Source: Sphingopyxis fribergensis (lineage in GTDB: Bacteria > Pseudomonadota > Alphaproteobacteria > Sphingomonadales > Sphingomonadaceae). From it: a stretch of DNA of 64,000 nt. The notes beneath the pieces were generated by a model, which was not told the origin of the DNA, ran no database searches, and saw only the letters and a list, made by a program, of their open reading frames with translations. How positions within the stretch are numbered: the first letter of the stretch is position 1; each line of letters starts with the position of its first letter. The position numbers and the translations under genes were made by a program. This document shows positions 46,099 through 54,733 of this stretch, one piece after another. Location: assembly GCF_000803645.1 (NCBI RefSeq), contig NZ_CP009122.1, positions 4,502,501 to 4,566,500 of the forward strand, given 5' to 3'.

Positions 46099-46779
46099 TC
46101 AAGCGACGCGGAACCAGGCAAGAAAAGGCGCTATTCGCCATGCCAGCCATTCGTCGCTCGCTGTTGGAGATTCTACGCCGAGCAGAGTTTCGAACGGAGC
46201 ATCTAGCAGTGCCATCGCAATGAATAAGCGGGCTGCATCCGGCGGCCGATCGATACGGGCAGAACCCGCTAGGTTCCAGCCGTGGAATATCTCTTCGAGA
46301 TGGTGGATCAAAGGGAGGCGCTGCTCGCAATGATATCGTGGACCGAATGCCTTGTCCTGGAGGCTCGCTGCGGCAAGCAAACGGAGCATTGCCCGGCCTA
46401 TATCCGAAACGGAAAAATCGAGGATGCCTCGCGCGAGCCGTAACAACTGTTCCGAGGGGCTGACCAGGCGGGAATCGACCTGTACCAATTGCGCGAGCGA
46501 CAATTCGAGGCGACGCTGAACCACGGCACCGACAAGCCCTTCCTTGTTTCCGAACAATGCATAGAGGGTCGCCAGCGAACCTCCCGATCGCCGTATGACT
46601 TCGGAAAGCTTTGCGCGTTCGAAGCCCTTTTCGAGAAAAAGCTGTTCCGCCGCATCGAGAATAGCGAGGCGCCGGCTGTCGAGGCGATATTCGGACCGGC
46701 CAGCGGCCTGCGCCCGGTTGTGCCGGTCGCGCGCTCTGGCGCGGGTCGCTCTGTCGGGCCGTCTGACAGGTTTAACCAT
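46099..46779 (-). CDS. TetR/AcrR-family regulator
   Basis: 226 residues. A basic N-terminal tail precedes the helix-turn-helix (LAILDAAEQLFLEKGFERAK, then VIRRSGGSLATLYALFGNKE). The C-terminal half (LSLAQLVQVDSRLVSPSEQL ... IGRAMLRLLAAAS) resembles AcrR C-terminal ligand domains. It starts 6 bp after the stop of the TetR gene upstream in the same orientation, so two TetR genes share a transcript. No obvious target gene lies directly next to it. Confidence 0.85.
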   Translation of the reverse strand: MVKPVRRPDRATRARARDRHNRAQAAGRSEYRLDSRRLAILDAAEQLFLEKGFERAKLSEVIRRSGGSLATLYALFGNKEGLVGAVVQRRLELSLAQLVQVDSRLVSPSEQLLRLARGILDFSVSDIGRAMLRLLAAASLQDKAFGPRYHCEQRLPLIHHLEEIFHGWNLAGSARIDRPPDAARLFIAMALLDAPFETLLGVESPTASDEWLAWRIAPFLAWFRVA

Positions 46780-46785
46780 CGACCG

Positions 46786-47403
46786 TCAGCGCGGCAGGAA
46801 GCCGTGGGCAAGCTGGGATACAAGTTTGGCAGCGGAATTGTCGCTGCCCGGCGAAGCGGTGGGGTCAGACGAGCGCGCTGGCCAGTTGAGCGCACCAACA
46901 AGCGCGTGCAACAGAAGGACGGGATCGCTCCGAGCGATGGAGCCATCCGCCATTCCGTCCTCGATCAGTCCGAGCATCAAGGTGCGCGTCTCGTCCTTGA
47001 GCGCCCGAAGCTCGATGCGCTTTTCTTCACAAACCACTTTATCGTCGACCTGAATTGCGCATCGTCCGAAATCATCGATGCAGACGGCCGCGAGCCTCTC
47101 CAGGAAAGCGCAGAGGCGCTCGGCCCTCGTGCCCGGCCCGCATTGCGCATGTTCGGCTGCTTGATGCACGTCCTCAATGCCGATTTTCAGGCACTCGAAG
47201 ACCATTTGCTCCTTGTTGCCGAGATAATGATAAAGCGTCGGCTTCTTCGCGCCGATGGCATCGGAGAGCTTGTCGAGCGAAGTTTCATGAAAGCCATGGT
47301 CGCTAAAGAGGCGCGCGGCGGCGCGCAGCATCTCCAGCCGCTTTGCTTGGCGCCGGACATTCTTGCTGACCCTGGCGGTCGTCCAATCCTTCATCGAACT
47401 CAT
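46786..47403 (-). CDS. TetR-family regulator
   Basis: 205 residues (ATG 47394 would give 202). HTH: RLEMLRAAARLFSDHGFHET, then LSDAIGAKKPTLYHYLGNKE, close to the PsrA/FadR-like group. The ligand-binding part contains LERLAAVCIDDFGRCAIQVD. Its ATG overlaps the stop of a small frameshifted gene upstream (CGATGAG), so its translation was probably coupled to that gene. Confidence 0.85.
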   Translation of the reverse strand: MSSMKDWTTARVSKNVRRQAKRLEMLRAAARLFSDHGFHETSLDKLSDAIGAKKPTLYHYLGNKEQMVFECLKIGIEDVHQAAEHAQCGPGTRAERLCAFLERLAAVCIDDFGRCAIQVDDKVVCEEKRIELRALKDETRTLMLGLIEDGMADGSIARSDPVLLLHALVGALNWPARSSDPTASPGSDNSAAKLVSQLAHGFLPR

Positions 47404-47629
47404 CGCACTGCCCTTCGGAGCGTCCCGCCCGGGCGCCTCTCGTCGATGCCCGCCGCGAGTGCAAAAATGCGCCAGCGCTCATCGAAGTAGGAGGCCGGGG
47501 TGCCTTTCCCGAAGGCGTCGGCACTGCTCATTCGCACGTGCAGCGCCGCGCCGCCGATGAGATCGGCGAGAAGCCACCGATGCCGACGGCAACGGTCAGG
47601 CCGGCCTTAAGGGCCTTTTTCTTATGCAT
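47400..47629 (-). pseudogene. Small hypothetical membrane-anchored protein, frameshifted
   Basis: Starts at ATG 47629 behind a strong GGAGG. The first 19 codons (HKKKALKAGLTVAVGIGG) are a basic-hydrophobic anchor. One base is missing near 47571, after which the continuation LLADLIGGAALHVRMSSADA, FGKGTPASYFDERWRIFALA and a basic end are in another frame up to a TGA overlapping the TetR start. Uncorrected, translation stops after about 33 codons, and a 43-codon tail is left as a separate frame from 47531. Family unknown. Confidence 0.45.
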
Positions 47630-47657
47630 GGCCGCATTTCCTCCGATCGTTCAGCCG

Positions 47658-48512
47658 TCAGCGGGACAATAGCAACGGCAGGTGTGCGGCCGACAGGAGT
47701 GACCGCGTGATACCGCCGAACAGGATCTCGGTCGTCCGCGGATGGCTATATGCGCCAATGATCAGTAAATCCGCATTCTGCGCTGCCGCCTGGTTGAGGA
47801 TTACATCCGCAATCGCGCTTCCGTCCGACGACAGTTTCGCGACTTCGACCGTGGCTCCGTGTCGGGTGAGATGCTCGGCCAGATTCGTGCCCGGATCATC
47901 CCCGTAGTGACCGGGATTGCGATCACTGTCGATGGTGAGGATCGTTACTTTAGCCGCCATGTTGATGAACGGCAGGGCATCGTTAACGGCGCGTCGCGCT
48001 TCCCGGCTCCGATTCCATGCGATGAGGGGGGCATCCCCGATCGTCGCGCCTGTCCATCCATCGGGAATTAGTAATACCGGAATGCCCGTTACCAGCAACA
48101 GACGCTCGGCCGACCAACTCGACGGGAGGTCCATGGGTTTAGGATGGGCGGCGACAATCAGATCGCAGTGCAGGGCGCGCAAGACTCCATCATCGAGCGC
48201 GCTGTCGCGCCATACGATGCGGAACTCGGAACTGATCTCATACTCTTGCGTGAGCTCAGCAAAATGCCGAGAAGCCGCCAGCACCTTTTGTTCGTCGGCT
48301 TCGCGCTGTTGTCTGACGACTGCTGCCACGGCCGATCCTCTTGCATAGGTCGAGTGGCGATCCAGAGAAGACCGCGCGACGCTATAAACTCCGACAAGAT
48401 GCGCCTTGTGCCGCTTCGCCAGCATAGCTGCATGACGGCCAATCTGGTCCCCTTGCGGCGTTGCATCAAGGAATACAGCGATATCTCTCCAACTCGATAG
48501 CAATGGTGTCAT
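47658..48512 (-). CDS. Universal stress protein (tandem USP domains)
   Basis: 284 residues, the length of two-domain USPs. Domain 1 (WRDIAVFLDATPQGDQIGRH ... HLVGVYSVARSS ... DLIVAAHP) and domain 2 (KVTILTIDSDRNPGHYGDDP ... ADLLIIGAYSHPRTTEILFG, then GITRSLLSAAHLPLLLSR) share the Rossmann-like USP pattern. The second domain has a GxxSH-type ATP-binding end. A stress-response role is expected from the family. A truncated copy lies at 45605-45916, and a small frameshifted gene and two TetR genes follow downstream. Confidence 0.88.
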   Translation of the reverse strand: MTPLLSSWRDIAVFLDATPQGDQIGRHAAMLAKRHKAHLVGVYSVARSSLDRHSTYARGSAVAAVVRQQREADEQKVLAASRHFAELTQEYEISSEFRIVWRDSALDDGVLRALHCDLIVAAHPKPMDLPSSWSAERLLLVTGIPVLLIPDGWTGATIGDAPLIAWNRSREARRAVNDALPFINMAAKVTILTIDSDRNPGHYGDDPGTNLAEHLTRHGATVEVAKLSSDGSAIADVILNQAAAQNADLLIIGAYSHPRTTEILFGGITRSLLSAAHLPLLLSR

Positions 48513-48675
48513 CCTCTAACACTGGGTTTGGCGAATTTGCGTGTCGCCTTTGACGAAGACTAGGGTGCGGCAACGCTCGAGGGAGGGCGATGCGACCATC
48601 CCACGCCAATGCTGTCGCAGCGTTGCCGAAAATTGCGGCGTGCGGTGATCATGCCGGCCTGTTCCGCACAAACTA

Positions 48676-49458
48676 CTATATTTCATGTTCGATCTCCTCC
48701 CGGTCGTCGTTAAACATCACCCGCGTTGAAGCAGGGATGGCTCCATGGTCGGCGAGAAGCTCGCGGACGGCCAGAATAACCGCAGGGCTGAAAATCTGGT
48801 GATCAACGCCCTCGCGCGAATAGAAGGCATGACCAGCGAGGCGCATTGCGAGGACGCGCAGGGCCTCAAGATGCGGGTTGGCCAGCGGGGAGACACCCGC
48901 AGGCCCAAAGAGCAGGCGTAGCAGACCCTCGCCGCCAGCCCCACTGATGCGCCGACGATGCCGCGCATCCGACAGACCGACCAGTACCGCCTGGCGTTCA
49001 AGCGATGTCAGGGAAGAAAGGCTGTGGGCCTCCGTGTTCGACGGGCCGAACGTTCGGTTATTGCCAACCGCTGAAGGGTGCCTGCCAACCGACCTCGGCG
49101 TAGGGAGGACGGAGATCGCCAAGTTGGGTGGCATATCGGCTGGCAGGCTGGCGGGGGATGACCGAGAGAGGTCCGTTGCGGAGGTGCCCCCGCCAAGGGG
49201 AATTGTATATATCTCATGGTGGGTCAGCATCGGATTCATGACGCGCCGCCTAATGGGCGCCGCCGGTGTCGATTGGCTCCCTCGGCCTGGGAGCGAACCA
49301 GATCCAGGGCGCGCAGCGATCGCAAAAAGGACCGTGATCGCGGCGAACATGTTGAGAGTGGCGCCCGTGAGGGAAGAGGGGGGCATGAAGCCTGGCAGAA
49401 CGACAATGAACGAAAGTGCCATCCGCCAGCTCGACGCCTCCATGACTGCAGACAGCAA
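48676..49458 (-). CDS. Hypothetical protein (start uncertain)
   Basis: The frame gives 260 residues. Only the C-terminal 110 (LTSLERQAVLVGLSDARHRR ... HLEALRVLAMRLAGHAFYSR ... AVILAVRELLADHGAIPAST) look protein-like, with regular helices. The first 75 residues may be spurious, and ATGs near 49236 or later are possible. I do not recognise the family. The gene sits between a USP and a degenerate region and faces the TetR gene at 50201 across a 38-bp palindrome. Confidence 0.35.
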   Translation of the reverse strand: MLSAVMEASSWRMALSFIVVLPGFMPPSSLTGATLNMFAAITVLFAIAARPGSGSLPGRGSQSTPAAPIRRRVMNPMLTHHEIYTIPLGGGTSATDLSRSSPASLPADMPPNLAISVLPTPRSVGRHPSAVGNNRTFGPSNTEAHSLSSLTSLERQAVLVGLSDARHRRRISGAGGEGLLRLLFGPAGVSPLANPHLEALRVLAMRLAGHAFYSREGVDHQIFSPAVILAVRELLADHGAIPASTRVMFNDDREEIEHEI

Positions 49459-50200
49459 TTGGTCAAGGGTTTCTCTTTCATCCTTAATTGGACGCCCGGC
49501 CGATCATTTTACACTTTTTCGGGGATAGCGGATTTTGCCCTACTGCTTCGCGGCCTGAAGTGATTTACCCTCAACGCCGGGGACTTTCTCCGAACGCAGA
49601 TGAAGGATCGACCGCTTTTCTCTGGCTTTTTCGATTTCCTGGCTCATCGCGTCGATCCTCGACGAAACCCCCGCGTGGCGACGAATGCCGGTGATTGGTC
49701 CTGCCAGCCGGCTCGGGACAACCCGAGGGGGCTCCATTCTTGGGAGAGGCAGAAGCCGGGTTCGGGAACGCCGGCTGGCAGGTGGCGGGCAATGACACCG
49801 TGGGAAGGGACCTCAGGGTGCCATGGCCCGTCGAACTAAACGATGGGATGCAGGCGTCGAAAGGAAATCCAAGAGCTGGGTTCTCGCCCGGTCTTGCCAT
49901 TGGAACGGTGCCGCTAGCGGAATTCGACGGTCGCTTGGCAATCATCTTCCTCTCCTCCGGAACAACGGAATGAGCGCTCATTCCGTTGTTCCGGATAGGT
50001 GATGTCTGACCACCGGTCAAGCGGTTCTCCCGCATATTTGGCCAAATCGGCTCGGAGTGAATACCGCCGGTTGGGCTCCGTTAGTGCTTTTCCCCTGTTC
50101 ATCGGGCATGTAAGCGTGAGAGATCTGCATTGCAGAGCGGGGTGGCCTCGGTCTCCGACACAGGGTTGGCAAATGGCGGCTTCCCAAAGAAGGGCTACGA
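49459..50200. other. Region without a convincing gene, containing a TetR-type palindrome
   Basis: About 740 bp. On the minus strand an ATG at 49945 has an ideal GGAGGAGAGGAAG site just downstream of the palindrome 49957-49994, but the frame (IAKRPSNSASGTVPMARPGE...) becomes non-protein-like and Pro/Ser-rich. It may be the start of a decayed target gene. Confidence 0.4.
49957..49994. promoter_or_regulatory. Perfect 38-bp palindrome, TetR-type operator
   Basis: Every base from 49957 to 49994 is paired with its complement around the centre (49975/49976). The centre is GGAATGAGCGCTCATTCC, whose core TGAGCGCTCA equals that of the efflux operator at 43348-43363. It lies 207 bp upstream of the TetR gene at 50201. 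Confidence 0.75.
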
Positions 50201-50842
50201 ATGAACCGGGTTTCAAGAAAATATGCTGAAGGGGAGTCTCCGCGTGAGAGAATCGTCAACGCCGCGCGCAGGTTGTTCGGTTCGAAAGGCTTTTACGCGA
50301 CGACAACGGCTGAGCTGGCGGTCGAAGCGGCGGTCAGCATAGGCCAGATCTACCGCCTCTTCACCGGTAAGGACGATATCATCCTCGCAATTGTCGAGGA
50401 GAATGTCCGCGTTCGTGTCGCCGGAATGTACTCGATTTTCGACGCCGTGGAACGGGGCGATCTTGCGATGTTCGACGCGATCAAGGCGATCGCCGGCAGC
50501 TCGCTAGACAATACGGATAGCAGTCTGTTCTACGAGATCCTGGCGGAGGCTTGCCGGAATCCTTTGGTTGCGGAGCGGTTCGAGGCGCAGACCGCCTTCT
50601 ACCGCGAGGGCATTCGCCGTCTGGCAGCGCTTGCGCGGCCCGATGTGTCTTCTGCCGAGCTTGAAGCCTATAGCGATATAATGATGGCCTGTTTCATCGG
50701 TCTCGGCCACCGTACGGCGGTTTCGCCGCCTGTCGATGCCGAGGCGACGAGCCACAACACCGCTTGCCTGATGATGCGCGCGCTTGGCCTCGCCGAACAG
50801 GATGGGGCATCTTGTAAAGTCAGCCGTGGCCAGTTTGAATAA
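50201..50842 (+). CDS. TetR-family regulator
   Basis: 213 residues, intact. HTH: SPRERIVNAARRLFGSKGFY, then LAVEAAVSIGQIYRLFTGKD. The C-terminal domain contains FYEILAEACRNPLVAERFEA and SDIMMACFIGLGHRTA, shared with the damaged paralogue at 44630-45197. The 38-bp palindrome upstream is a likely binding site. Since its core is also in the efflux operator at 43348, this protein could control the RND pump in place of the broken local repressors; that is inference. Confidence 0.85.
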   Translation: MNRVSRKYAEGESPRERIVNAARRLFGSKGFYATTTAELAVEAAVSIGQIYRLFTGKDDIILAIVEENVRVRVAGMYSIFDAVERGDLAMFDAIKAIAGSSLDNTDSSLFYEILAEACRNPLVAERFEAQTAFYREGIRRLAALARPDVSSAELEAYSDIMMACFIGLGHRTAVSPPVDAEATSHNTACLMMRALGLAEQDGASCKVSRGQFE

Positions 50843-51413
50843 AATATGCTGCGTCGGAAGTTCGGTATTGCAGGCGCAGATATCGAGAGTTGCGATTGCA
50901 CCGCGCACCAGGAGGAATATACGTCGCCTCATCCTCGGCATCGCCTTTAGGGCAGTCTCGAAAACGGCAAATCGCTCTTTGCCCAACAGGACGCTCTCTG
51001 GCGAGAAATCGGACAATCCATCTTTTGTCGACTGCTCCAGCATGTCGCGATGCACGGCATCATGATGGTTCGAGCGACGATGATGATCGATCACGATGTT
51101 GCACGCGACCGTATAGAGATACGCGCGGATTGGTCAGCTCGCCAAAATCGGGTGAGGCGGCGAGCTTGGCGAAGGCGGCCTAGGCGACTTCCTCGGGCTC
51201 CGGCGGCCCAGCTCCGAAACGCGACGCGATGTATCGCGTGAGACTACCCCAATGAGCGCGATAGAGGTTCTCAAGGATCGAGGCCGTATTCTGCGCGATC
51301 GGATGCGGGGCACCGCTGGCCGCCGAAGCAGCCGCGCGCGATCCTTCATTCTGATGCGGCTGGCCATACGTCTCCGAAGCTCGACAACGAGATTGGATCG
51401 GCCTCCGATGCAA
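50829..51413 (-). pseudogene. FecI-like ECF sigma factor with in-frame amber stop
   Basis: Region 2 reads ILENLYRAHWGSLTRYIASR, FGAGPPEPEEVA, then TAG (51180-51182), and goes on in the same frame with AAFAKLAASPDFGELTNPRA, YLYTVACNIVIDHHRRSNH, then FETALKAMPRMRRRIFLLVR. The family has Gln at the stop position (EEVAQ), so a CAG to TAG change is probable. Beyond LLVR the region-4 helix-turn-helix is unrecognisable and probably frameshifted. No FecR gene is adjacent. The end at about 50829 is approximate. Confidence 0.65.
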
Positions 51414-51650
51414 GGCTGTTGCCCCCCGGTCTCATGTTCGACGTAAAGCGCCTCACTTGCAATCCCTCCCTGACCTGCCTTCCTAAATTTCGAGCTTCTG
51501 AGCTGAAAAACTAGAGAATGCGATGACGCGAAGAGGACGGCCTTCCGTGACCTCGCGCTCGGAGGATTGCGCCCGTGGTTTTTCGCCGGGCCATCGCCTT
51601 TCGGTCTCGAAAGTGGGGCGCTGACACCACCATCGGCGAGGAATGCCATC

Positions 51651-51676
51651 AGACCCACGCTCTTCGGCGTGGGTCT
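51651..51676. terminator. Strong hairpin with UUCG-type loop
   Basis: AGACCCACGC and its exact complement (10-bp arms) around TCTTCG. It lies 91 bp downstream of the TetR stop at 51767, on the minus strand, and may end that transcript. No T-run follows. Confidence 0.55.
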
Positions 51677-51766
51677 GATAATCCTCCAGGCGATCTGGCG
51701 GCCATCGGGGATGTCTTTGCTGGGCGCGTGCGGCGCCATGTTTCCGAGCGGCGAAGTGGCTCAGGG

Positions 51767-52444
51767 CTACGCTGGGGCCGAGACTGTCTGCCCCGCAGTC
51801 TTACAAACTCCAGGTTCAGACGATGAGATCAACCTATCTTCCAGCAACAGCCTGGCTGCATCGCGGTTTGCCTCTACGAGGGCGGGATCGCGCGTCGACT
51901 GGGCGATCACGATCGAGCCATGAACCAGCGACAAGATCTGGACCACGGCTTTTTCGGGCATGCTCAACGCCAAGGGCGCGATGAGTGACGCAACAAAGTC
52001 ATGCAGGCGCTTGAAGTACATGGCGATGGTCGCCTGTACGTTTGGAGAGTTAGCCTCCGGGCCGAATTCGGCCAGCCCCTTCACGAAGGGGCAGCCCCGA
52101 AAGGACGGCGCACGCAAAGGCTCCTCCAGTGCGTCAAAAATGGCAAGGACGCGCTCCAGCGGTGATAGCCCGGCTCTTTCGGTCGCGGTTGCGAGCATCT
52201 GAAACCAAGCATCACTTTTATAACGCAGATAGGTAGCGATGAGGTCGGCCTTCGACGGAAAGTGCTTGTAGAAGGTCATCTTGGCCACGCCGCTTTCGGC
52301 GATGATCCGGTCTATGCCGACAGAGTTGATGCTGAGCCGGTAAAACAGGTCCGACGCCGTCTTCAGGATGCGTTCTCGCGGGGCAAGGGCGTCAAGCGAC
52401 TGCCCATCCACATCCACGAACCCACGCACGCCGCGCTTCTGCAT
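51767..52444 (-). CDS. TetR-family regulator of the adjacent SDR/Ohr genes
   Basis: 225 residues. HTH: RERILKTASDLFYRLSINSV, then IIAESGVAKMTFYKHFPSKA. The C-terminal domain (FRGCPFVKGLAEFGPEANSP) is typical of TetR proteins with a Cys-containing GCPF motif found beside SDR and redox genes. Divergent from the SDR gene, with two AGACAG/CTGTCT operators between the starts. Confidence 0.88.
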   Translation of the reverse strand: MQKRGVRGFVDVDGQSLDALAPRERILKTASDLFYRLSINSVGIDRIIAESGVAKMTFYKHFPSKADLIATYLRYKSDAWFQMLATATERAGLSPLERVLAIFDALEEPLRAPSFRGCPFVKGLAEFGPEANSPNVQATIAMYFKRLHDFVASLIAPLALSMPEKAVVQILSLVHGSIVIAQSTRDPALVEANRDAARLLLEDRLISSSEPGVCKTAGQTVSAPA

Positions 52445-52482
52445 CTTTCCTTTCCTTCACCTACAATTCTTTGCCCGCACCA

Positions 52483-52532
52483 AGACAGACTAATCTGTCT
52501 ATTTGTGATTGCAAGGGTAGACAGGTCTGTCT
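52483..52532. promoter_or_regulatory. Double operator between TetR and SDR genes
   Basis: AGACAG-6 nt-CTGTCT (52483-52500) and AGACAG-GT-CTGTCT (52519-52532), the same half-sites twice with different spacers. Overlapping the promoter region of both divergent genes, they fit autorepression by the TetR. Confidence 0.7.
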
Positions 52533-52576
52533 ATATGGGTCGCCATGCACCGAGGAAAACTGAGAAAGGCCTTGAG

Positions 52577-53455
52577 ATGAGCGGAAAAGTCGTTGTTGTG
52601 ACCGGCGCCAGCAGTGGTTTTGGAAAACTCACTGCGTTGGAGCTGGCTCGTCGGGGCCACGCGGTGGTAGCGACCATGCGAGACATCGAAGGAAGAAACG
52701 CCCCGGTCCGAAGCCAACTTATCGACGCGGCGAAGGCCGAAGGACATGTGCTGCAAGTCCTTGAAATGGACGTCGCCGACGAGGCCTCGGTCAATTCCGC
52801 GATCGACCAGGTGGTCAAGCAGCACGGAAAAATTGACGCATTGATCAACAACGCCGGAACGATGGCTGTCGGGGTCACCGAAGCCTACACGGTTGCGGAC
52901 GTTGAACGGCAATTCGCGGTCAACTTCTTCGGCGCTGTGCGGACCGATCGCGCCGTTCTGCCGCATATGCGTGCCGCCGGCAGCGGACTTCTCGTTCATG
53001 TGACATCCCTGATGGGCCGCGTCATTTTCCCGTTCTTCGGCGTCTATTCCGCGAGCAAGTTCGCGCTCGAGGCGCTTGCCGAATCCTATCGGTACGAACT
53101 GAAGGGCATCGGCATCGACTCCGTCATCGTCGAACCGGGACCGTTCCCGAGCAACCTTATCTCCTCGAGCCCGGAGCCATCCGATCAAGCCGTGCTTGCA
53201 TCCTACGGTGAGGTCGCAGCGATACCGGGTCAGATCAAGGCCCACTCCAACGATGGACACGACGCGGCCAATCCGCCACGGCCCCAACGCGTGGCCGATG
53301 CCATTGCCCAACTGGTCGAGGCCACGGAGCGGCGTCCGTTGCGGACGGTCGTCATGCCTGAAGGCATGGACCTCGGCGTCCAGCGACTGAACGAGGCCGT
53401 CAGCCCAATTCAAAACGACATGCTCACGACGCTCGGCATGTCGGCCATGATTTGA
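52577..53455 (+). CDS. Short-chain dehydrogenase/reductase
   Basis: 292 residues from ATG 52577; the longer open frame upstream crosses the operator and TetR gene and is not coding. NAD(P)-binding TGASSGFG (residues 9-16), NNAG, and the catalytic Ser-Tyr-Lys set (VTSLMG, YSASK) are present. The sequence is of the classical SDR type acting on small carbonyls or alcohols; the substrate is not evident. The Ohr gene follows after 13 bp, so the two are probably co-induced when the adjacent TetR is released. Confidence 0.9.
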   Translation: MSGKVVVVTGASSGFGKLTALELARRGHAVVATMRDIEGRNAPVRSQLIDAAKAEGHVLQVLEMDVADEASVNSAIDQVVKQHGKIDALINNAGTMAVGVTEAYTVADVERQFAVNFFGAVRTDRAVLPHMRAAGSGLLVHVTSLMGRVIFPFFGVYSASKFALEALAESYRYELKGIGIDSVIVEPGPFPSNLISSSPEPSDQAVLASYGEVAAIPGQIKAHSNDGHDAANPPRPQRVADAIAQLVEATERRPLRTVVMPEGMDLGVQRLNEAVSPIQNDMLTTLGMSAMI

Positions 53456-53468
53456 TCGGAGCCAGGCG

Positions 53469-53894
53469 ATGAGCACACTCTACAGCACGAAAGTCACTGC
53501 AATTGGCGGCCGCAGCGGCACCGTGCGCAGCGATGACGGCCTTCTCGATCTCCCACTGGCGCTGCCAACGTCAATGGGCGGCAAGGGCGGCGCGACGAAT
53601 CCGGAGCAGTTGTTCGCGGCCGGCTATGCGGCTTGCTTCGAAAATGCCGTGATCCACGTCACCCGCAACAAGACGACCAGAGTAAAGGACACCGACATCG
53701 TGGTGGTGGCCGAAGTGGGCTTGTCGCCAAATGCCAGCGGCGGTTTCGCGCTTTCAGTGGCGCTCGACGTCGCGATCACCGGGGTCGATCAGGCGACGGC
53801 CGAGGAGATCGTGCAGGCGGCGCATGCGACGTGCCCCTATTCGAATGCGGTGAAGGGCAATATCGACGTAGCCATCGCGGTCACGACGAACTGA
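53469..53894 (+). CDS. ohr: Organic hydroperoxide resistance protein (Ohr/OsmC family)
   Basis: 141 residues. The two redox Cys are in AACFENA (about residue 56) and ATCPYSNA (about 121), with the N-terminal pattern STLYSTKVTAIGGRSGTVRS and the TNPEQLFAAGYAACF segment of Ohr. It reduces organic hydroperoxides in the cytoplasm with lipoylated or thiol partners. It follows the SDR by 13 bp. The MarR gene 260 bp downstream in the same direction might be an OhrR-like regulator, but lacks a clear sensing Cys near its N-terminus. Confidence 0.9.
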   Translation: MSTLYSTKVTAIGGRSGTVRSDDGLLDLPLALPTSMGGKGGATNPEQLFAAGYAACFENAVIHVTRNKTTRVKDTDIVVVAEVGLSPNASGGFALSVALDVAITGVDQATAEEIVQAAHATCPYSNAVKGNIDVAIAVTTN

Positions 53895-54144
53895 TCTCGA
53901 TGCGGGAGGCGGATCTGGCGGAAGGGGCGACGGACCCGTAGCTCCCGGATCGCCAAGTCTGCGTCCCGCTACCGAGTCGAACTGCTGACGGGGCTCTCCC
54001 GGCCGGTGCGAGCGCTACTCGTCATCGGCGTACACGACGACCTCCGGCGCCATCACTGGGCGGTCGCCGACTGTCGCCAAAGTCGACCGGTTTTCGGAGA
54101 GAGTTCACTTCCCGATCTTGTATCCTTTGGATTGCGCTATTATC

Positions 54145-54154
54145 TAGTGCACTA
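54145..54154. promoter_or_regulatory. MarR operator over a probable leaderless start
   Basis: TAGTGCACTA palindrome ends on the A of the MarR start codon. A TATTAT at 54138-54143 at -10 distance and no ribosome-binding site suggest a leaderless mRNA repressed by its own product. Confidence 0.45.
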
Positions 54155-54630
54155 TGAAACAGCTCACTAGTTATTTGGCCGAAGCGCCCTCGGACGATCG
54201 GTCTGGGGCCGGCAACGAGCTGTCGTTCGCCGTGTACCGCGCAGCCAACCGGATGGCGCGGATGCACAAGCCGTTCCTGGAACCGCTGGGGCTGACGTTC
54301 CCGCAATATCTTGTCCTGCTCGAACTCTTTGCCGACACGCCGCGCACGGTGGGTGAGCTGGGCGGAAAGCTCGGCATGGATACGGGCACCATCACGCCGC
54401 TGCTGAAGCGGTTGGCAACAGCGGGAACGGTCACGCGGGTGCGGGACACCGCCGACGAACGGCGCGTCCTCATCGACCTGACACCCGCCGGCGAGGCGCT
54501 CCGCCCCGCTGTCCTGGCGATCAGCGGCCAGATCAGGACTGCCTGCAAGCTCGACGAACGGGGCGCCGCCGGCCTGCGTCAGACGCTAGACGACTTCGCC
54601 GTGCCGGCGTTCGAAAGCGATCCGAAATGA
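54154..54630 (+). CDS. MarR-family transcriptional regulator
   Basis: 158 residues. Winged-helix core: LTFPQYLVLLELFADTPRTV, ELGGKLGMDTGTITPLLKRL, then VTRVRDTADERRVLIDLTP, the wing with DxRxxxx. The layout is that of OhrR-like MarR proteins (LDNQLCFALYxAxRxM), here reading LSFAVYRAANRMAR with Ala/Val at the usual Cys position, so thiol sensing in the OhrR manner is doubtful. It is located between ohr and an NADP reductase gene. Confidence 0.85.
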   Translation: MKQLTSYLAEAPSDDRSGAGNELSFAVYRAANRMARMHKPFLEPLGLTFPQYLVLLELFADTPRTVGELGGKLGMDTGTITPLLKRLATAGTVTRVRDTADERRVLIDLTPAGEALRPAVLAISGQIRTACKLDERGAAGLRQTLDDFAVPAFESDPK

Positions 54631-54733
54631 CGGATCGTCGCCTTCCTTTCGTATCACCCCATCACCCTAGACACGGTCGCCTTCGGCACATCGCCAGGCC
54701 GATCACGGATCACACAGCAAAAGGACAGCACAC

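Noticed and set aside
49571..50035. Minus-strand 154-codon frame
   Set aside because: Ser/Pro/Arg-rich without domain text; only its internal ATG at 49945 has a good ribosome-binding site, and the frame after it does not look coding.
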